From positions 1 to 64,000 of the forward strand of contig VFZC01000003.1 of NCBI GenBank assembly GCA_016871355.1: a stretch of DNA of 64,000 nt, written 5' to 3'. The position numbers and the translations under genes are program-made. Positions within the stretch are counted from its first letter, which is position 1; the number at the start of each line of letters is the position of its first letter. The stretch comes from Actinomycetota bacterium. GTDB taxonomy: Bacteria > Actinomycetota > Acidimicrobiia > Acidimicrobiales > Ilumatobacteraceae. A model generated the notes under the pieces. It had not been told where the DNA came from, searched no databases, and worked only from the letters and a program-made list of their open reading frames with translations. Below, piece after piece: positions 50,102 through 59,671 of the stretch.

Positions 50102-51052
50102 TCAGCGAATCTGCGAACGAAGCCGCTCGATCCAGCCGTCGGCTTCCTGCCAACGTGAGTCGGCCGACTGGCGAAACGAGTGCGCCTGCTCACCAGCGGC
50201 GGGATACGAGCCGAGGAACTTCACACCGGCATGTTTGGAGTGCAGCGAACGCAACGCGTCGGCAACCAGCTCGTCGGCGATGTGGCCGTCGAGGTACATC
50301 ACGAAGCAGTAATCGCCCAGGCCGCCGTCCTTGGTGGGACGCGACAGCAAGTTGGTGATGTTGATGCGGCGTGCGGCGAACTCCTGCAGGATCGAGATCA
50401 GACTTCCCGGTTCGTCGGCCCGCTGATACACGACGATGCCGGTGCGATCGTTGCCGGTCGGGGCGGGCACGTGGTCGCGGCCCACCATCACGAAGCGAGT
50501 CTGGTTGCCCCTGTGGTCTTCGATGTTGGTGGCCAACACGTCGAGCCCGTAGAGCGCGGCGGCGTTGAAGGGGGCGATGGCGGCACACGAACGATCGCCG
50601 TTGGCGGCCACGGTTTTGGCCGCATCAGCGGTGCTGTTGGCGGCCCGCACCTCGGCCTGGGGCAGGTTCTCGCGTAGATAACGGTGACACTGCGCCGTCG
50701 CCACCGGGATGGATAGAACCGACGTGATGTCGGCCGTCTTTGTGCCGGGCAGGCCGAGCAAGCAGTGCTCGATGCTCATGACGATCTCGCGCTGGATGAG
50801 CAACGAGTAGTCGAACGACAACGCGTCCTGTGTGAAATTGACGGTTCCTTCGATGGAGTTCTCGATGGGGACGACACCCACGTCGACGGTTCCGTCGGCC
50901 ACGGCGTCGAGCACGTCGGGCACCGTGCGGAAGGCCTCGAGTTCGCCCGCGCCCAGGTCGGCCTGCGATCGCACGGCCTGTTCGGTGAACGTGCCGAACG
51001 GGCCGAAGAAGCCCACCCGCGGGGGCTGGCCGTTGGAGGTCACCGGACTCAT
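50102..51052 (-). CDS. pheA: Prephenate dehydratase
   Basis: 316 residues: a periplasmic-binding-fold catalytic domain starting VGFFGPFGTFTEQAV, with VVPIENSIEGTVNFT and SNTTRF-like GNQTRFVMVGR, then an ACT domain (GSLISILQEFAARRINITNLLSRP) that binds phenylalanine for feedback control. It converts prephenate to phenylpyruvate. A mono-functional enzyme without chorismate mutase, as in other actinobacteria. Divergent from larB with 55 bases between. Confidence 0.95.
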   Translation of the reverse strand: MSPVTSNGQPPRVGFFGPFGTFTEQAVRSQADLGAGELEAFRTVPDVLDAVADGTVDVGVVPIENSIEGTVNFTQDALSFDYSLLIQREIVMSIEHCLLGLPGTKTADITSVLSIPVATAQCHRYLRENLPQAEVRAANSTADAAKTVAANGDRSCAAIAPFNAAALYGLDVLATNIEDHRGNQTRFVMVGRDHVPAPTGNDRTGIVVYQRADEPGSLISILQEFAARRINITNLLSRPTKDGGLGDYCFVMYLDGHIADELVADALRSLHSKHAGVKFLGSYPAAGEQAHSFRQSADSRWQEADGWIERLRSQIR

Positions 51053-51107
51053 GGCTCCAGGCTACGGATTGGGCCTCGCCGTGCGAGCAGGGATATCCCA
51101 TGCGAGC

Positions 51108-51872
51108 ATGGTCGTCGTGGATGCCGACTCGCTGCGCGAACTGATGCTGGCCGTGGCGGAGGGTCGCGTGTCGCCCGATGATGCGATGTCGCGCTTGGCT
51201 CGGCTGCCCTTCGGCGATGTAGGTGATGCGCTCGTTGATCATCATCGTCATTTGCGCCAGGGTGCGCCCGAGGCGGTGTACGGGCCGGGCAAGTCTCCCG
51301 AGCAGTGCGTGCAGATCGTGACCGAGTTGCTGATGCACGGCACCGGGCCCGTCCTCGTGACGCGAACCACCGACGATCAACGCAAGGCGCTCGAGGCCGC
51401 GCACGGTGCTGCGCTCATGGCTCACACATCGATGCTCTGGCGTGCTCCGTCGCCGTGGTACACCGGTCGCATGTTGGTGGTGTCGGCCGGCACCGCTGAT
51501 GTTCCGGTGGTCGACGAATGTCTGCTCGCGCTGCGCGCGCACGGGATCGAGGCCCAACGCGTCACCGATGTGGGTGTGGCCGGGCTTCATCGATTGCTCT
51601 CGCGGGTAGACGACGTGATGGCAGCCGACTTAGTGATCGTGATCGCCGGGATGGAAGGTGCGTTGGCCAGTGTGATCGGCGGCTTGTCGGGCAAGCCGGT
51701 GATCGCGGTGCCCACGAGCGTCGGATACGGATCGGGTCTCGATGGTGTGACGGCGTTGTTGGCCATGCACGCCACCTGTGCCAACGGCGTGACCGTGGTG
51801 GGTATCGACAATGGTTACGGTGCGGCGTGTGCGGCGGCGCGCATCGTGCGGGCCGCACGAGGTTCGTCGTGA
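51108..51872 (+). CDS. larB: LarB, nickel-pincer cofactor biosynthesis carboxylase
   Basis: 254 residues. The C-terminal two thirds have the PurE-like fold: VVSAGTADVPVVDECLLAL and VIAGMEGALASVIGGL and PVIAVPTSVGYGSGLDGVTA. LarB carboxylates nicotinate adenine dinucleotide in nickel-pincer (lactate racemase) cofactor synthesis. The ATG at 51108 fits the family N-terminus; in-frame sequence before it overlaps pheA. Its stop overlaps the GTG of larC (GTGA). Confidence 0.93.
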   Translation: MVVVDADSLRELMLAVAEGRVSPDDAMSRLARLPFGDVGDALVDHHRHLRQGAPEAVYGPGKSPEQCVQIVTELLMHGTGPVLVTRTTDDQRKALEAAHGAALMAHTSMLWRAPSPWYTGRMLVVSAGTADVPVVDECLLALRAHGIEAQRVTDVGVAGLHRLLSRVDDVMAADLVIVIAGMEGALASVIGGLSGKPVIAVPTSVGYGSGLDGVTALLAMHATCANGVTVVGIDNGYGAACAAARIVRAARGSS

Positions 51873-53044
51873 CGCGTCACGCCTGGTTCAACTGTTCGGC
51901 TGGTGTGGCCGGCGACATGCTGCTCGCCTCGCTCGTGGATGCCGGTGCCGATGCGGTGGCGGTTGGTTCGATACTGGCCGGGCTTGGTCTCGACGATTAC
52001 GCGCTCACGTTCGAGCTCACACAGCGCGCCGGTGTGAAGTCCACCCGTGCGGTCGTCGCGTTGCACGAGCACGACGACCATCACCACCACCGGGCCTGGA
52101 GCGACATTCGAGCAATGCTCGAGTCGGCCGATCTGCCCGAACGCGTTCGCGCGCGGTCGCTGGCGGTGTTCGCGGTGTTGGCCGAGGTGGAGGCGAAGAT
52201 CCACGGGGTCGACGTGGACGACGTGGAGTTCCACGAGGTCGGTGCGGTCGACTCGATCGTCGACATCGTGGGGGTGTGCGCCGCTCTCGAAGTGCTCGGT
52301 ATCGACTCGATCTCGTGCGGACCGATCGGCACCGGCCACGGAACCGTGCGCACGCAACACGGCGAGTTGCCCAACCCGGCGCCGGCCACGGTGTCGTTGG
52401 CGGCCTTGCGCCAGATTCCGTTCGTCGGTCTCGACGATCGTCGTGAGTTGGCCACACCCACGGGAGTGGCGGTGATGGCGGCGTTGGCCGATTCGTTCGG
52501 TGAGATGCCCCGGATGAGTGTGACAGCTCGTGGTGATGGCGCCGGTGCACTCGACGTGAACGGCCGGGCCAATGTGGTGCAAGTGGTGGTGGGGGACGTC
52601 GTGGTGAACGCAGTTGGTGATGGTCAGGCGGTGCGCCTGCTCGAAGTGAACGTGGACGACGTGACCGGTGAAGTGATCGCTCACACCATCGGTGCATTGT
52701 TGGATGCCGGCGCACACGACGCGTGGGCCACGCCGATCGTCATGAAGAAGGGCCGACCGGCGCACACGGTGCACGCGTTGTGCGATCCGGCCCTCACCGA
52801 CGTGATCAGCCGCGTGATGCTGAACGAGACCGGATCGTTGGGTGTGCGTGGATCGATCATCGAACGTTGGCCACGGGCTCGACGTGAATCAGTGGTGCGC
52901 GTGGAAGGTCATGAGATTCGGGTGAAGATCGCGGGCGATCGCGTGAAAGTGGAGCACGACGACGCGGCCGGTGCCGCTGCTGCTCTCGGACTTCCTTTGC
53001 GCGAGGTTCTCATCCGCGCTGAAGCCGCCGCGTTGCTGAAGTAG
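51869..53044 (+). CDS. larC: LarC, nickel insertion enzyme for the pincer cofactor
   Basis: 391 residues in a single frame. WFNCSAGVAGDMLLASLVDAG is the characteristic start, followed by a His-rich stretch (HEHDDHHHHRAW) likely to bind nickel, FHEVGAVDSIVDIVG, and C-terminal LLEVNVDDVTGEVIAH. In Lactobacillus larC is split by a programmed frameshift; here it is continuous. larA (racemase) and larE (sulfur transferase) are not in the window. Confidence 0.94.
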   Translation: MTRHAWFNCSAGVAGDMLLASLVDAGADAVAVGSILAGLGLDDYALTFELTQRAGVKSTRAVVALHEHDDHHHHRAWSDIRAMLESADLPERVRARSLAVFAVLAEVEAKIHGVDVDDVEFHEVGAVDSIVDIVGVCAALEVLGIDSISCGPIGTGHGTVRTQHGELPNPAPATVSLAALRQIPFVGLDDRRELATPTGVAVMAALADSFGEMPRMSVTARGDGAGALDVNGRANVVQVVVGDVVVNAVGDGQAVRLLEVNVDDVTGEVIAHTIGALLDAGAHDAWATPIVMKKGRPAHTVHALCDPALTDVISRVMLNETGSLGVRGSIIERWPRARRESVVRVEGHEIRVKIAGDRVKVEHDDAAGAAAALGLPLREVLIRAEAAALLK

Positions 53045-53281
53045 CCGGCGCGCTGGTCAAACGTAGCAAGTCCCCCAAGCGGGTTGACCACGACTCCACG
53101 TGGTTGCGCTGGCTCGGAAATCCGTCGGCTCAGCATGAATGAGTGAGACGCACCAGTCAGTGAGGTTCTGGTTGAACGCTGCGGCGTTGGCGAAAGTTGC
53201 TTCCCTGTCGGTGACGTTGCTGGACTTCCAGCTCCAACAAATGAGAGCGCAGTGTTTGGTGCGCGAATGTTCACCGTAAGG
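53045..53281. other. Intergenic, nothing recognised
   Basis: About 240 bases between larC and the tRNA-Pro terminator. No open frame with a ribosome-binding site, no repeat and no tRNA. Confidence 0.5.
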
Positions 53282-53308
53282 GAAAAGCCCCCCGCGAGAG
53301 CAGGGGGT
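53282..53308 (-). terminator. Intrinsic terminator after tRNA-Pro
   Basis: On the - strand CCCCCTGCTCTCGCGGGGG is followed by GCTTTTCC. It lies 3 bases past the tRNA-Pro 3' CCA. Confidence 0.7.
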
Positions 53309-53311
53309 TCG

Positions 53312-53389
53312 TGGTCGGGGTGAGAGGATTTGAACCTCCGGCCTCCACGTCCCGAACGTGGCGCGCTAGCCAAACTGCGCTACACCCCG
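53312..53389 (-). tRNA. tRNA-Pro (CGG)
   Basis: Acceptor CGGGGTG/CACCCCG pairs. The anticodon stem CCACG/CGTGG encloses TTCGGGA, giving CGG. CCA encoded. Confidence 0.95.
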
Positions 53390-53407
53390 ATGGTGCGAAG
53401 CGAAATG

Positions 53408-53848
53408 CTATCCGGCGTTGGCGGGTTCCCCGTCGGGCGATTCAGCCGTCTCGGCCGGGGTGGGAATCCCTTCGGCGTAACACCCGCCGCCAGCAACGGC
53501 GCGGGCGGCACGACGCAGACGCAGTGAATCGAGGGGCTTGATCAGCCAGCCATCGGAGCCACTACGACGGGCCAGATGAATGTCGACATCACGGTCGAGG
53601 AGCATCAGGATCGGAACGTGGGGCAACGTGCCACCACTCTCGTCGAGACGCAAGTCCATGGTGACGGCCACACCGCCCATGGTTCCGATCTGCATGTCGA
53701 GGATCACGAGATCGGGTGTGCGGGCCTTGACGGTGGGGGCCACCGCTCGTCCGTCGCGACACACGGTGAACGACGTATCGGGTCCACCGAGCGCAGCAGT
53801 CACTTCATCGATGAGCCAGTCGGCGTCGGTCGCGAGAATCACGTGCAC
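53408..53848 (-). CDS. Orphan response-regulator receiver protein
   Basis: 146 residues: one receiver domain with the phospho-acceptor Asp in DLVILDMQIGTMGG and the conserved Lys in GWLIKPLDSLRL, then a short Pro/Glu tail instead of a DNA-binding domain. The first acidic pair is only partly conserved (LATDADW). No histidine kinase is nearby. It probably works through protein contact. Located between tRNA-Pro and the ArsA-like pair, 44 bases from the latter. Confidence 0.82.
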   Translation of the reverse strand: MHVILATDADWLIDEVTAALGGPDTSFTVCRDGRAVAPTVKARTPDLVILDMQIGTMGGVAVTMDLRLDESGGTLPHVPILMLLDRDVDIHLARRSGSDGWLIKPLDSLRLRRAARAVAGGGCYAEGIPTPAETAESPDGEPANAG

Positions 53849-53892
53849 GGCTTCGACGCTATCCCCGCCAGCCGGGGCAGGACGAACCTCGC

Positions 53893-55005
53893 TCAGTGAT
53901 CACCGAAGATCTCGCGGCCGATCGACCCGATGCTGGTCAGGTCGTGCACGTCGTCGGCCCGCAGGGCCACCCGGGCCACGATCGCCGAGTCGGCGAACGT
54001 GAGCAACGGTTCGATGCTCTTGTCTTCGGCATCGGCCACGGCCACCAGATCGGCCATGTTGCGATGCAGCACCAACTCGTCCGAATCGGGTGACTCGGCC
54101 TCGAGCCGCTTGATCTCGCCGCGCAACTTGGTGGCCGAGTGTTTGCCGAAACGCGGTTGCAGACGGTTGACGATCACCGCGCTGGTGTCCACGCCGGTCC
54201 GACCCAACTGCGACACGAAGTACATCGCCTCGTTCACGGTGTCGTGACGCGGCGACGCGACCACCACGTAGCGAGTTTCGGATGACCGCAGCAACGTCTG
54301 GACCTCTTCGGCTCGCGCACGGAAACCTTCTTCGATGCCCTCGAACGCCTGGAAGAAGTCGATCGCATCGGCCAACACATCGGCCCCGATCACCCGCCCG
54401 ATGGTACGCAGGATCGGTTGGGCTGCGATGTTCAGAACTTTCAACCCTCCACGCGCCGGTGCGATCAGCCATCGATACACGCGATGGTCGAGGAAGTTCA
54501 TGAGCTTCTGCGGCGCATCGAGGAAGTCGAGGGCCTCACGACTCGGGGGAGTGTCCACCACGATGAGATCGAAGCGATCGTCGTTATGCAGTTCGAAGAG
54601 GCGTTCGGCCGCCATGTATTCCTGGCTGCCCGACAACCGACTGGCGACGTTCACGTAGAACTGATTGCCCAGAATCCGATCCACCTGCTTCTCATCGCGC
54701 GCATGGCGGCGGATCACTCCGTCGAAAGTTGCCCGCGCGTCGAGCATCGTCGCCCACATTTCACCCTCGGGCAGAACCACACGAGTCGTGTCGTTACCGA
54801 GTTCGCCGGCGATGCCGAGGGCATCGGCCAGTCGACGAGCCGGATCGATCGTGATCACACACACCCGTCCACCGCGACGCGCGGCTTCGATCGCCACCGC
54901 GGCGGCCGTGGTGGTCTTGCCCACACCACCCGAACCGCAGCACACCACCACCTTGGCCGAATCGACCAGAGCGGCGAACGAACCGGACGAGCGTCGCTTG
55001 GTCAT
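53893..55005 (-). CDS. ArsA/Get3-like ATPase (second of a pair)
   Basis: 370 residues with the deviant Walker A CGSGGVGKTTTAAAVA, switch I DPARRLADALG, switch II FDLIVVDTPPSREALDF, and the later ASPRHDTVNEAM. The set is that of ArsA/Get3/MinD-type ATPases. Mycobacterial genomes carry a similar adjacent pair (Rv3679-Rv3680). They form a complex and have been linked to stress survival, not arsenite. No transmembrane domain and no ArsB nearby. Its start overlaps the stop of the first ATPase gene by 4 bases. Confidence 0.9.
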   Translation of the reverse strand: MTKRRSSGSFAALVDSAKVVVCCGSGGVGKTTTAAAVAIEAARRGGRVCVITIDPARRLADALGIAGELGNDTTRVVLPEGEMWATMLDARATFDGVIRRHARDEKQVDRILGNQFYVNVASRLSGSQEYMAAERLFELHNDDRFDLIVVDTPPSREALDFLDAPQKLMNFLDHRVYRWLIAPARGGLKVLNIAAQPILRTIGRVIGADVLADAIDFFQAFEGIEEGFRARAEEVQTLLRSSETRYVVVASPRHDTVNEAMYFVSQLGRTGVDTSAVIVNRLQPRFGKHSATKLRGEIKRLEAESPDSDELVLHRNMADLVAVADAEDKSIEPLLTFADSAIVARVALRADDVHDLTSIGSIGREIFGDH

Positions 55006-55961
55006 GACGCGACCTGCTCGACGAGAACGCGCGCCAACCGTTCGACGTCGCGCGCGGTCAACCCGGCGGTCGCGACGTGCGGCAACTCGATCGGTGCATC
55101 ACCCAACAGCGCCGTCAATCGGTCGACTTCACGCGCGTGCACCGCGCACCGAGTGGCGCGAAAGCGAGCGGCCGCTCCGAAGTCGTCGTCACCAACACGA
55201 CCGGCGGCCACCAGTGCCTCCACCTCACCCGCGCGGTCGACACCGTTCACCACCACTGGTGCCAATGCCACTCCCACCTCCGACGTCATCGTCGTGGCGG
55301 TCTCGGTGAGTTCGTTCACTGGAGTGGTCTCGGGCAGCGTCACCAACACCACACGACTGCGTGATGGATCACGCAACATTCCGTCGATCTCGATCGCCTG
55401 TGAGCGCAACGGACCACCGCGAATCGTTGTGGCCATCGCCGATGGCGAACGAAGGAAACTGACCGCGTGTCCGGCCGCCGGTCCGTCGGCGATCACGAGA
55501 TCGTGTGGTCCGTCGGGCCCGGCCAAGCCGACGAGATGCTTGATCTTGCCGAGCACGAGCAGATCGTCGATACCCGGTGCCGCACTCGCCACCACGTCCA
55601 CCACCCCGGTGTTCACCAAGCGCTTGGCCACACGAGCCAAACCTTGGGTGGCGAGATAGTCCTGCAGCGCTTCGCCGGCCGAGAGAGCGCGCAGATGAAT
55701 GGAGCCGCGTCGGCCCGGTCCGCGGCCGCTGGCCACGACATCGCCGTCGTACGTGCTGCCGGCCGATGCGTTGGCGCCGAACAGCGCAGCCAGACCCGGT
55801 CGACCGTCAAGTGTCACAACCAACACGCGAAGTCCGGCATCGGCTGCGGCGGTGGCCAGAACAGCCGTTACCGTTGTCTTGCCGACACCCCCCTTGCCGG
55901 CCACCACGAGCAATCGCGAACTGGTGAACAGTCGGCTCGGATCAGGATTTTTCGGAGGCAC
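55002..55961 (-). CDS. ArsA/Get3-like ATPase (first of a pair)
   Basis: 319 residues with Walker A GKGGVGKTTVTAVLA, DGRPGLAALFG in the switch I position (DP replaced by DG), and DLVIADGPAAGHAVSFL in switch II. Partner of the next gene. The overlap (ATGA) fixes a 1:1 operon. Divergent from the NfeD-like gene with only 2 bases between starts, so the two promoters must overlap each other's coding regions or the genes share control. Confidence 0.9.
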   Translation of the reverse strand: MPPKNPDPSRLFTSSRLLVVAGKGGVGKTTVTAVLATAAADAGLRVLVVTLDGRPGLAALFGANASAGSTYDGDVVASGRGPGRRGSIHLRALSAGEALQDYLATQGLARVAKRLVNTGVVDVVASAAPGIDDLLVLGKIKHLVGLAGPDGPHDLVIADGPAAGHAVSFLRSPSAMATTIRGGPLRSQAIEIDGMLRDPSRSRVVLVTLPETTPVNELTETATTMTSEVGVALAPVVVNGVDRAGEVEALVAAGRVGDDDFGAAARFRATRCAVHAREVDRLTALLGDAPIELPHVATAGLTARDVERLARVLVEQVAS

Positions 55962-55963
55962 TC

Positions 55964-57349
55964 GTGCGCAGACTAGCGATCCTCTTCATCGCGATCGGAT
56001 CGGTGCTCGGATTCGCCGACGTGTCGTCGGTCAACGCCACCGTCGCCCCGTCCGATCAGTCGAGCGACACCGCGACGTCGTCCGAAGAAGGCGCCAATGG
56101 CATCGGTCTGGTCCCGGTCGACGTGCTGCAGGTGTCGGGTCTCGTCGACCGCATCGTCGTCGACGAAATCACCAACGCGATCGACCGCGCCGAATCCGAC
56201 GGCTCGCAAGCCCTCATCCTGCAGCTCAACTCGAAAGCGTCCGTCGTCGGTCGCGACGACATGAAAGATCTGTACCGGCAGATCCGCGACGCATCCGTAC
56301 CGATCGCCATCTGGGTCGGCCGTCGGGTGCAACGGGCCACCGGACTGGTGGCGCAGTTGCTCTCGGCCGCCGACGCGACCGGTATGGCACCGGGTGCTCG
56401 CATCGGCAAGATCGGAACCCCGTTGTTCGACGACGTGTCGTTCGGCGACGCCACCGAACAACTCCGCACCGAAACCCTCGGCTTCCAAGAGGCGCGCCGT
56501 GCCGGTGCACTGAAGTTGGAGATCACCGACGAAGGTGCTCCCACCATTCGCAACATGGTGTTCGCCCTCGACGGACTCGAAATCGACGGCGTGGTGCTCG
56601 ACACCGCGATCGAATCGGTGGCCGATGATGGCACCGCCTCGAGCGACATCACCACGGTTCGCTTCCAGAGGCTTGGACTCATCTCGCAGATGTTCCACAC
56701 CGCGGCCAGCCCGGCCGTGGCGTACCTCTTCCTCATCATCGGACTCGCGTTGCTCGTGTTCGAGTTCTTCACCGCGGGCATCGGCGTGGCCGGTGTGGTG
56801 GGTGCGGTGTGTCTGCTGCTCGGATTCTTCGGCTTGGGCGAACTGCCCGATCGCACCTGGGCCCTCGCCCTGGTGGTGTTGTCGATGGTGGTGTTCTCGG
56901 TCGACGTACAAGTGGGCATTCCACGTTTCTGGACCGCGGTCGGCATGGTCTCGTTCGTCCTCGGTTCGTGGTTCATGTTCCCCACGGTCGATCAACACAC
57001 GCTGCGTCCGTCGTGGCTCACGCTGCTCGTGGGCATCGGCGGGATCGCGTTCACCTTCTATTCCGGAATGCCGAGCATGACGCGCACGCGATTCGCGACG
57101 CCGACGGTTGGTCGTGAGCGAATGATCGGAGCCACGGGGCGCGCCGTGACCGACATCGCCCCCGACGGCAGTGTGCAAATCGGTGAAGCGCGTTGGAAGG
57201 CGCGCACCAATCGAGCCACGCCGGTGAAGGCGGGCGAAACGGCCCGAGTCGTGGCCATCGACGGCATCATCCTCGAAGTCGAACCCGAAGCCGGTGGTGC
57301 GCGCGACTATCGCGAACGCAAGCCGAAGACCGCCGACGCCACCGAGTGA
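55964..57349 (+). CDS. NfeD-like membrane protein with degenerate ClpP-type domain
   Basis: 461 residues: signal peptide, an N-terminal ClpP/crotonase-like domain (about 50-220), four to five membrane helices, and a C-terminal OB-fold NfeD domain (GATGRAVTDIAPDGSVQIGEARWKA). In active stomatin-operon proteases the serine lies in a Gly-x-x-Ala-x-Ser-Ala-Gly turn; here the same place reads GRRVQRATGLVAQ, without the Ser, while GMAPGARIGKIGTP is kept. It is therefore probably non-proteolytic. No stomatin gene follows. The GTGA overlap couples it to the AlkB-like gene. Confidence 0.8.
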   Translation: MRRLAILFIAIGSVLGFADVSSVNATVAPSDQSSDTATSSEEGANGIGLVPVDVLQVSGLVDRIVVDEITNAIDRAESDGSQALILQLNSKASVVGRDDMKDLYRQIRDASVPIAIWVGRRVQRATGLVAQLLSAADATGMAPGARIGKIGTPLFDDVSFGDATEQLRTETLGFQEARRAGALKLEITDEGAPTIRNMVFALDGLEIDGVVLDTAIESVADDGTASSDITTVRFQRLGLISQMFHTAASPAVAYLFLIIGLALLVFEFFTAGIGVAGVVGAVCLLLGFFGLGELPDRTWALALVVLSMVVFSVDVQVGIPRFWTAVGMVSFVLGSWFMFPTVDQHTLRPSWLTLLVGIGGIAFTFYSGMPSMTRTRFATPTVGRERMIGATGRAVTDIAPDGSVQIGEARWKARTNRATPVKAGETARVVAIDGIILEVEPEAGGARDYRERKPKTADATE

Positions 57350-57996
57350 GGCTGTTCGACGATCCGGTCGAACTGCTGCCGTACGACGGCAGCGCAAGAT
57401 ATTGGGAATGGGCGCTGGGTGAGCGCAGCGCCGCGGCAACGCTCGCGCAATTGATCGACGACGTCGACTGGGAACAGCGCAGCATCGTGTTGTTCGGCAA
57501 GGAAGTGGACCAGCCCCGGCTCAACTCGTGGTACGGCGACGTCGCCTACACCTACTCGGGCATCACCATGACGCCACGCGCGTGGCTGCCGATCCTCGAC
57601 GAACTTCGGGCGGTGTGCGAGACGTTGAGCGGCGCGCGTTTCAACTCGGTGCTCCTTAATCTGTATCGCGACGGCCGCGACAGCATGGGCTGGCACGCCG
57701 ACGACGAAGTCGAACTCGGTCGCGAGCCGGTGATCGCTTCGCTGAGCCTGGGTGCGGTGCGCCGATTCCGGTTGCGCCACAACGAATCACGCGCCGTCGT
57801 CGATCGCGACCTAGCCAGTGGATCGCTCGTGGTGATGAGTGGTCTGTGCCAGCACGCGTGGAAGCACGAAGTTCCCAAGCAGAAGTCCATCACCGAACCG
57901 CGGGTGAACCTCACCTTCCGGTGGATTCACCCCGAACTGCTCACTCGCGGTCGAGACGCGGCCCGGCGATCCGCACGTCGCCACGACGGCGGGTGA
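57346..57996 (+). CDS. AlkB-like Fe(II)/2-oxoglutarate dioxygenase
   Basis: 216 residues. The double-stranded beta-helix motifs are all present: iron ligands H and D in MGWHADDE, the distal His in HAWKHEV, and the 2-oxoglutarate-binding Arg pair in RVNLTFRWI. FNSVLLNLYRDGRDSMGW is the family lead-in. It resembles the AlkB/ALKBH2-type DNA repair demethylases. GTG start overlaps the NfeD stop. The 3' end overlaps selB by 56 bases, tail to tail. Confidence 0.93.
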   Translation: MRLFDDPVELLPYDGSARYWEWALGERSAAATLAQLIDDVDWEQRSIVLFGKEVDQPRLNSWYGDVAYTYSGITMTPRAWLPILDELRAVCETLSGARFNSVLLNLYRDGRDSMGWHADDEVELGREPVIASLSLGAVRRFRLRHNESRAVVDRDLASGSLVVMSGLCQHAWKHEVPKQKSITEPRVNLTFRWIHPELLTRGRDAARRSARRHDGG

Positions 57997-59671
57997 TGCC
58001 ACGCGCGTCGAGTTCGGTGGCGATCGGAACCGCGTGCTTGCGGGTCACGCCCAGTGCTTCGCGGAACTGCGACATCGTGAAACCATCGGGGTGAGAAGCG
58101 AGCAAGGAAACGGCGGCCAGCCGTGCGGTCTTGAGTGCATCGACGTGGAACCACTCGCCGTCACGCTCGAAGAGAACGCCGGCCTTCTGCAAACGCCGTA
58201 GTTCGGCGTTGGTGAGCGCGATGGTTGCCGACGGTGCGCAACCGCCCGCGCGGATCACATCGATGTCGGAGTGCGACAGCAACGGATCATCAGCCCCTTG
58301 TGTTCGCGCGAATCCGCCCGAGACGGTGATGTCGGTGAACGTGGCGAGCAACGCACGTTCGCGGTCGTCGAGCGCGCTGATCTCGAGGCCCTCGGCGCCG
58401 GCCTCGGTCACGCGACGGCGCAGCGATGTTTCGGCTGCCGTCACGACCGCTGGGTCGACCACCCACTGAGCGACACTCGGCGATCGTGACACACCGGTGA
58501 AGCGGCGAAGTTCGACCGCGTCGATCCAACCGCGTTCGGCCACGATGCGATCGACGTTGGCGTGATCGTCGTCGAGGGGCTGCGCTCGTGAGGCCGTGAG
58601 CAGCGGTGCCACGTCACGAACCACGCCACCACCCACCGTTTCGTCACGGCCGCTCTCGCGAATCACGAAGCGGTCACCCATCACCAACGGTCGGGGTTCG
58701 GCCAGGTGCAATCGAACGAACCCGTGGGCGCCGGGTCGAATCGACTCGTCACCGAGCACGCGCAAACGAACCGGCAACTCATCGGAACCCACGTGCATGG
58801 TGTAGGCGCCGCGCCGCGTCACGTCGTGATCGAGAGAAGCCAGTGCCGTGAACGACGCGTCGAGCACCGTGGCCAGGTGCCAATCATCGGCTCGAACCAC
58901 CGCATGACCGCGTCGAACGTCACCGTGTTCGATGCCGCTGAGGTTGAGCGCCACCCGATGGCCGGGCTCGATCGATTCGACCGAGTGTCCATGAGTTTGA
59001 ATACCGCGAATGCGCACTTCGCGTCGAAGTGGCTGGACAACCACGCTGTCACCCACGGCGAGTGAGCCATCAGTGAGAGTTCCGGTCACCACGGTTCCGC
59101 TTCCTTTCGGCGCGAACACGCGATCGACGAACAAGCGCGGTCGGCCCCGATCGGGTGACCCGGTTGACGAATTCATCAGGTGGTCGAGTTCCTGTCGAAG
59201 ATCGTCGAGACCATCTCCGCGAAGGGTCGACGCCTTGACGATCGGTGCATCGGCCAGGAACGTGCCCACCACACGATCACGAATGTCGATGGCGGTGAGT
59301 TCGGCCTCGTCGTCGTCCACCAGATCGACGCGCGACACGACCACCACACCGTGTCGGGTGCCGGCCAGTTCGAGGATGCGCAGGTGCTCCTCGGTCTGGG
59401 GCATCCAACCTTCGTGCGCGTCAACCACCAGGATCGCGCCGTGAATACCGCCGACGCCCGCCAACATGTTGTTGATGAAACGGATGTGACCCGGAACGTC
59501 GATGAGCGACACCTCACGCCTGGACGGCAGTGTGAAGTGGGCGAAACCCAAGTCGATAGTCATGCCGCGTTCGCGTTCTTCGCGCCAGCGATCGGGGTTG
59601 GTGCCGGTGAGTGCGGTGACGAGCGACGACTTGCCGTGGTCGACGTGACCCGCGGTGGCGAAGATCCTCAT
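57941..59671 (-). CDS. selB: Selenocysteine-specific elongation factor
   Basis: 576 residues. The N-terminal GTPase starts [19 protein letters not shown], with [23 protein letters not shown] and a [11 protein letters not shown] in the place of NKxD. Domains 2-3 are like EF-Tu. The C-terminal half holds winged-helix repeats, which recognise the SECIS hairpin in selenoprotein mRNAs. The start overlaps the selA stop. selC and selD are not in the window. Confidence 0.95.
   Translation of the reverse strand: MRIFATAGHVDHGKSSLVTALTGTNPDRWREERERGMTIDLGFAHFTLPSRREVSLIDVPGHIRFINNMLAGVGGIHGAILVVDAHEGWMPQTEEHLRILELAGTRHGVVVVSRVDLVDDDEAELTAIDIRDRVVGTFLADAPIVKASTLRGDGLDDLRQELDHLMNSSTGSPDRGRPRLFVDRVFAPKGSGTVVTGTLTDGSLAVGDSVVVQPLRREVRIRGIQTHGHSVESIEPGHRVALNLSGIEHGDVRRGHAVVRADDWHLATVLDASFTALASLDHDVTRRGAYTMHVGSDELPVRLRVLGDESIRPGAHGFVRLHLAEPRPLVMGDRFVIRESGRDETVGGGVVRDVAPLLTASRAQPLDDDHANVDRIVAERGWIDAVELRRFTGVSRSPSVAQWVVDPAVVTAAETSLRRRVTEAGAEGLEISALDDRERALLATFTDITVSGGFARTQGADDPLLSHSDIDVIRAGGCAPSATIALTNAELRRLQKAGVLFERDGEWFHVDALKTARLAAVSLLASHPDGFTMSQFREALGVTRKHAVPIATELDARGITRRRGDVRIAGPRLDRE

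Noticed and set aside
53893-55961. Arsenic-resistance operon
   Set aside because: The ArsA-like pair has no arsB, arsC or arsR neighbour and lacks the metal-binding Cys triad; the mycobacterial-type pair is a better match.
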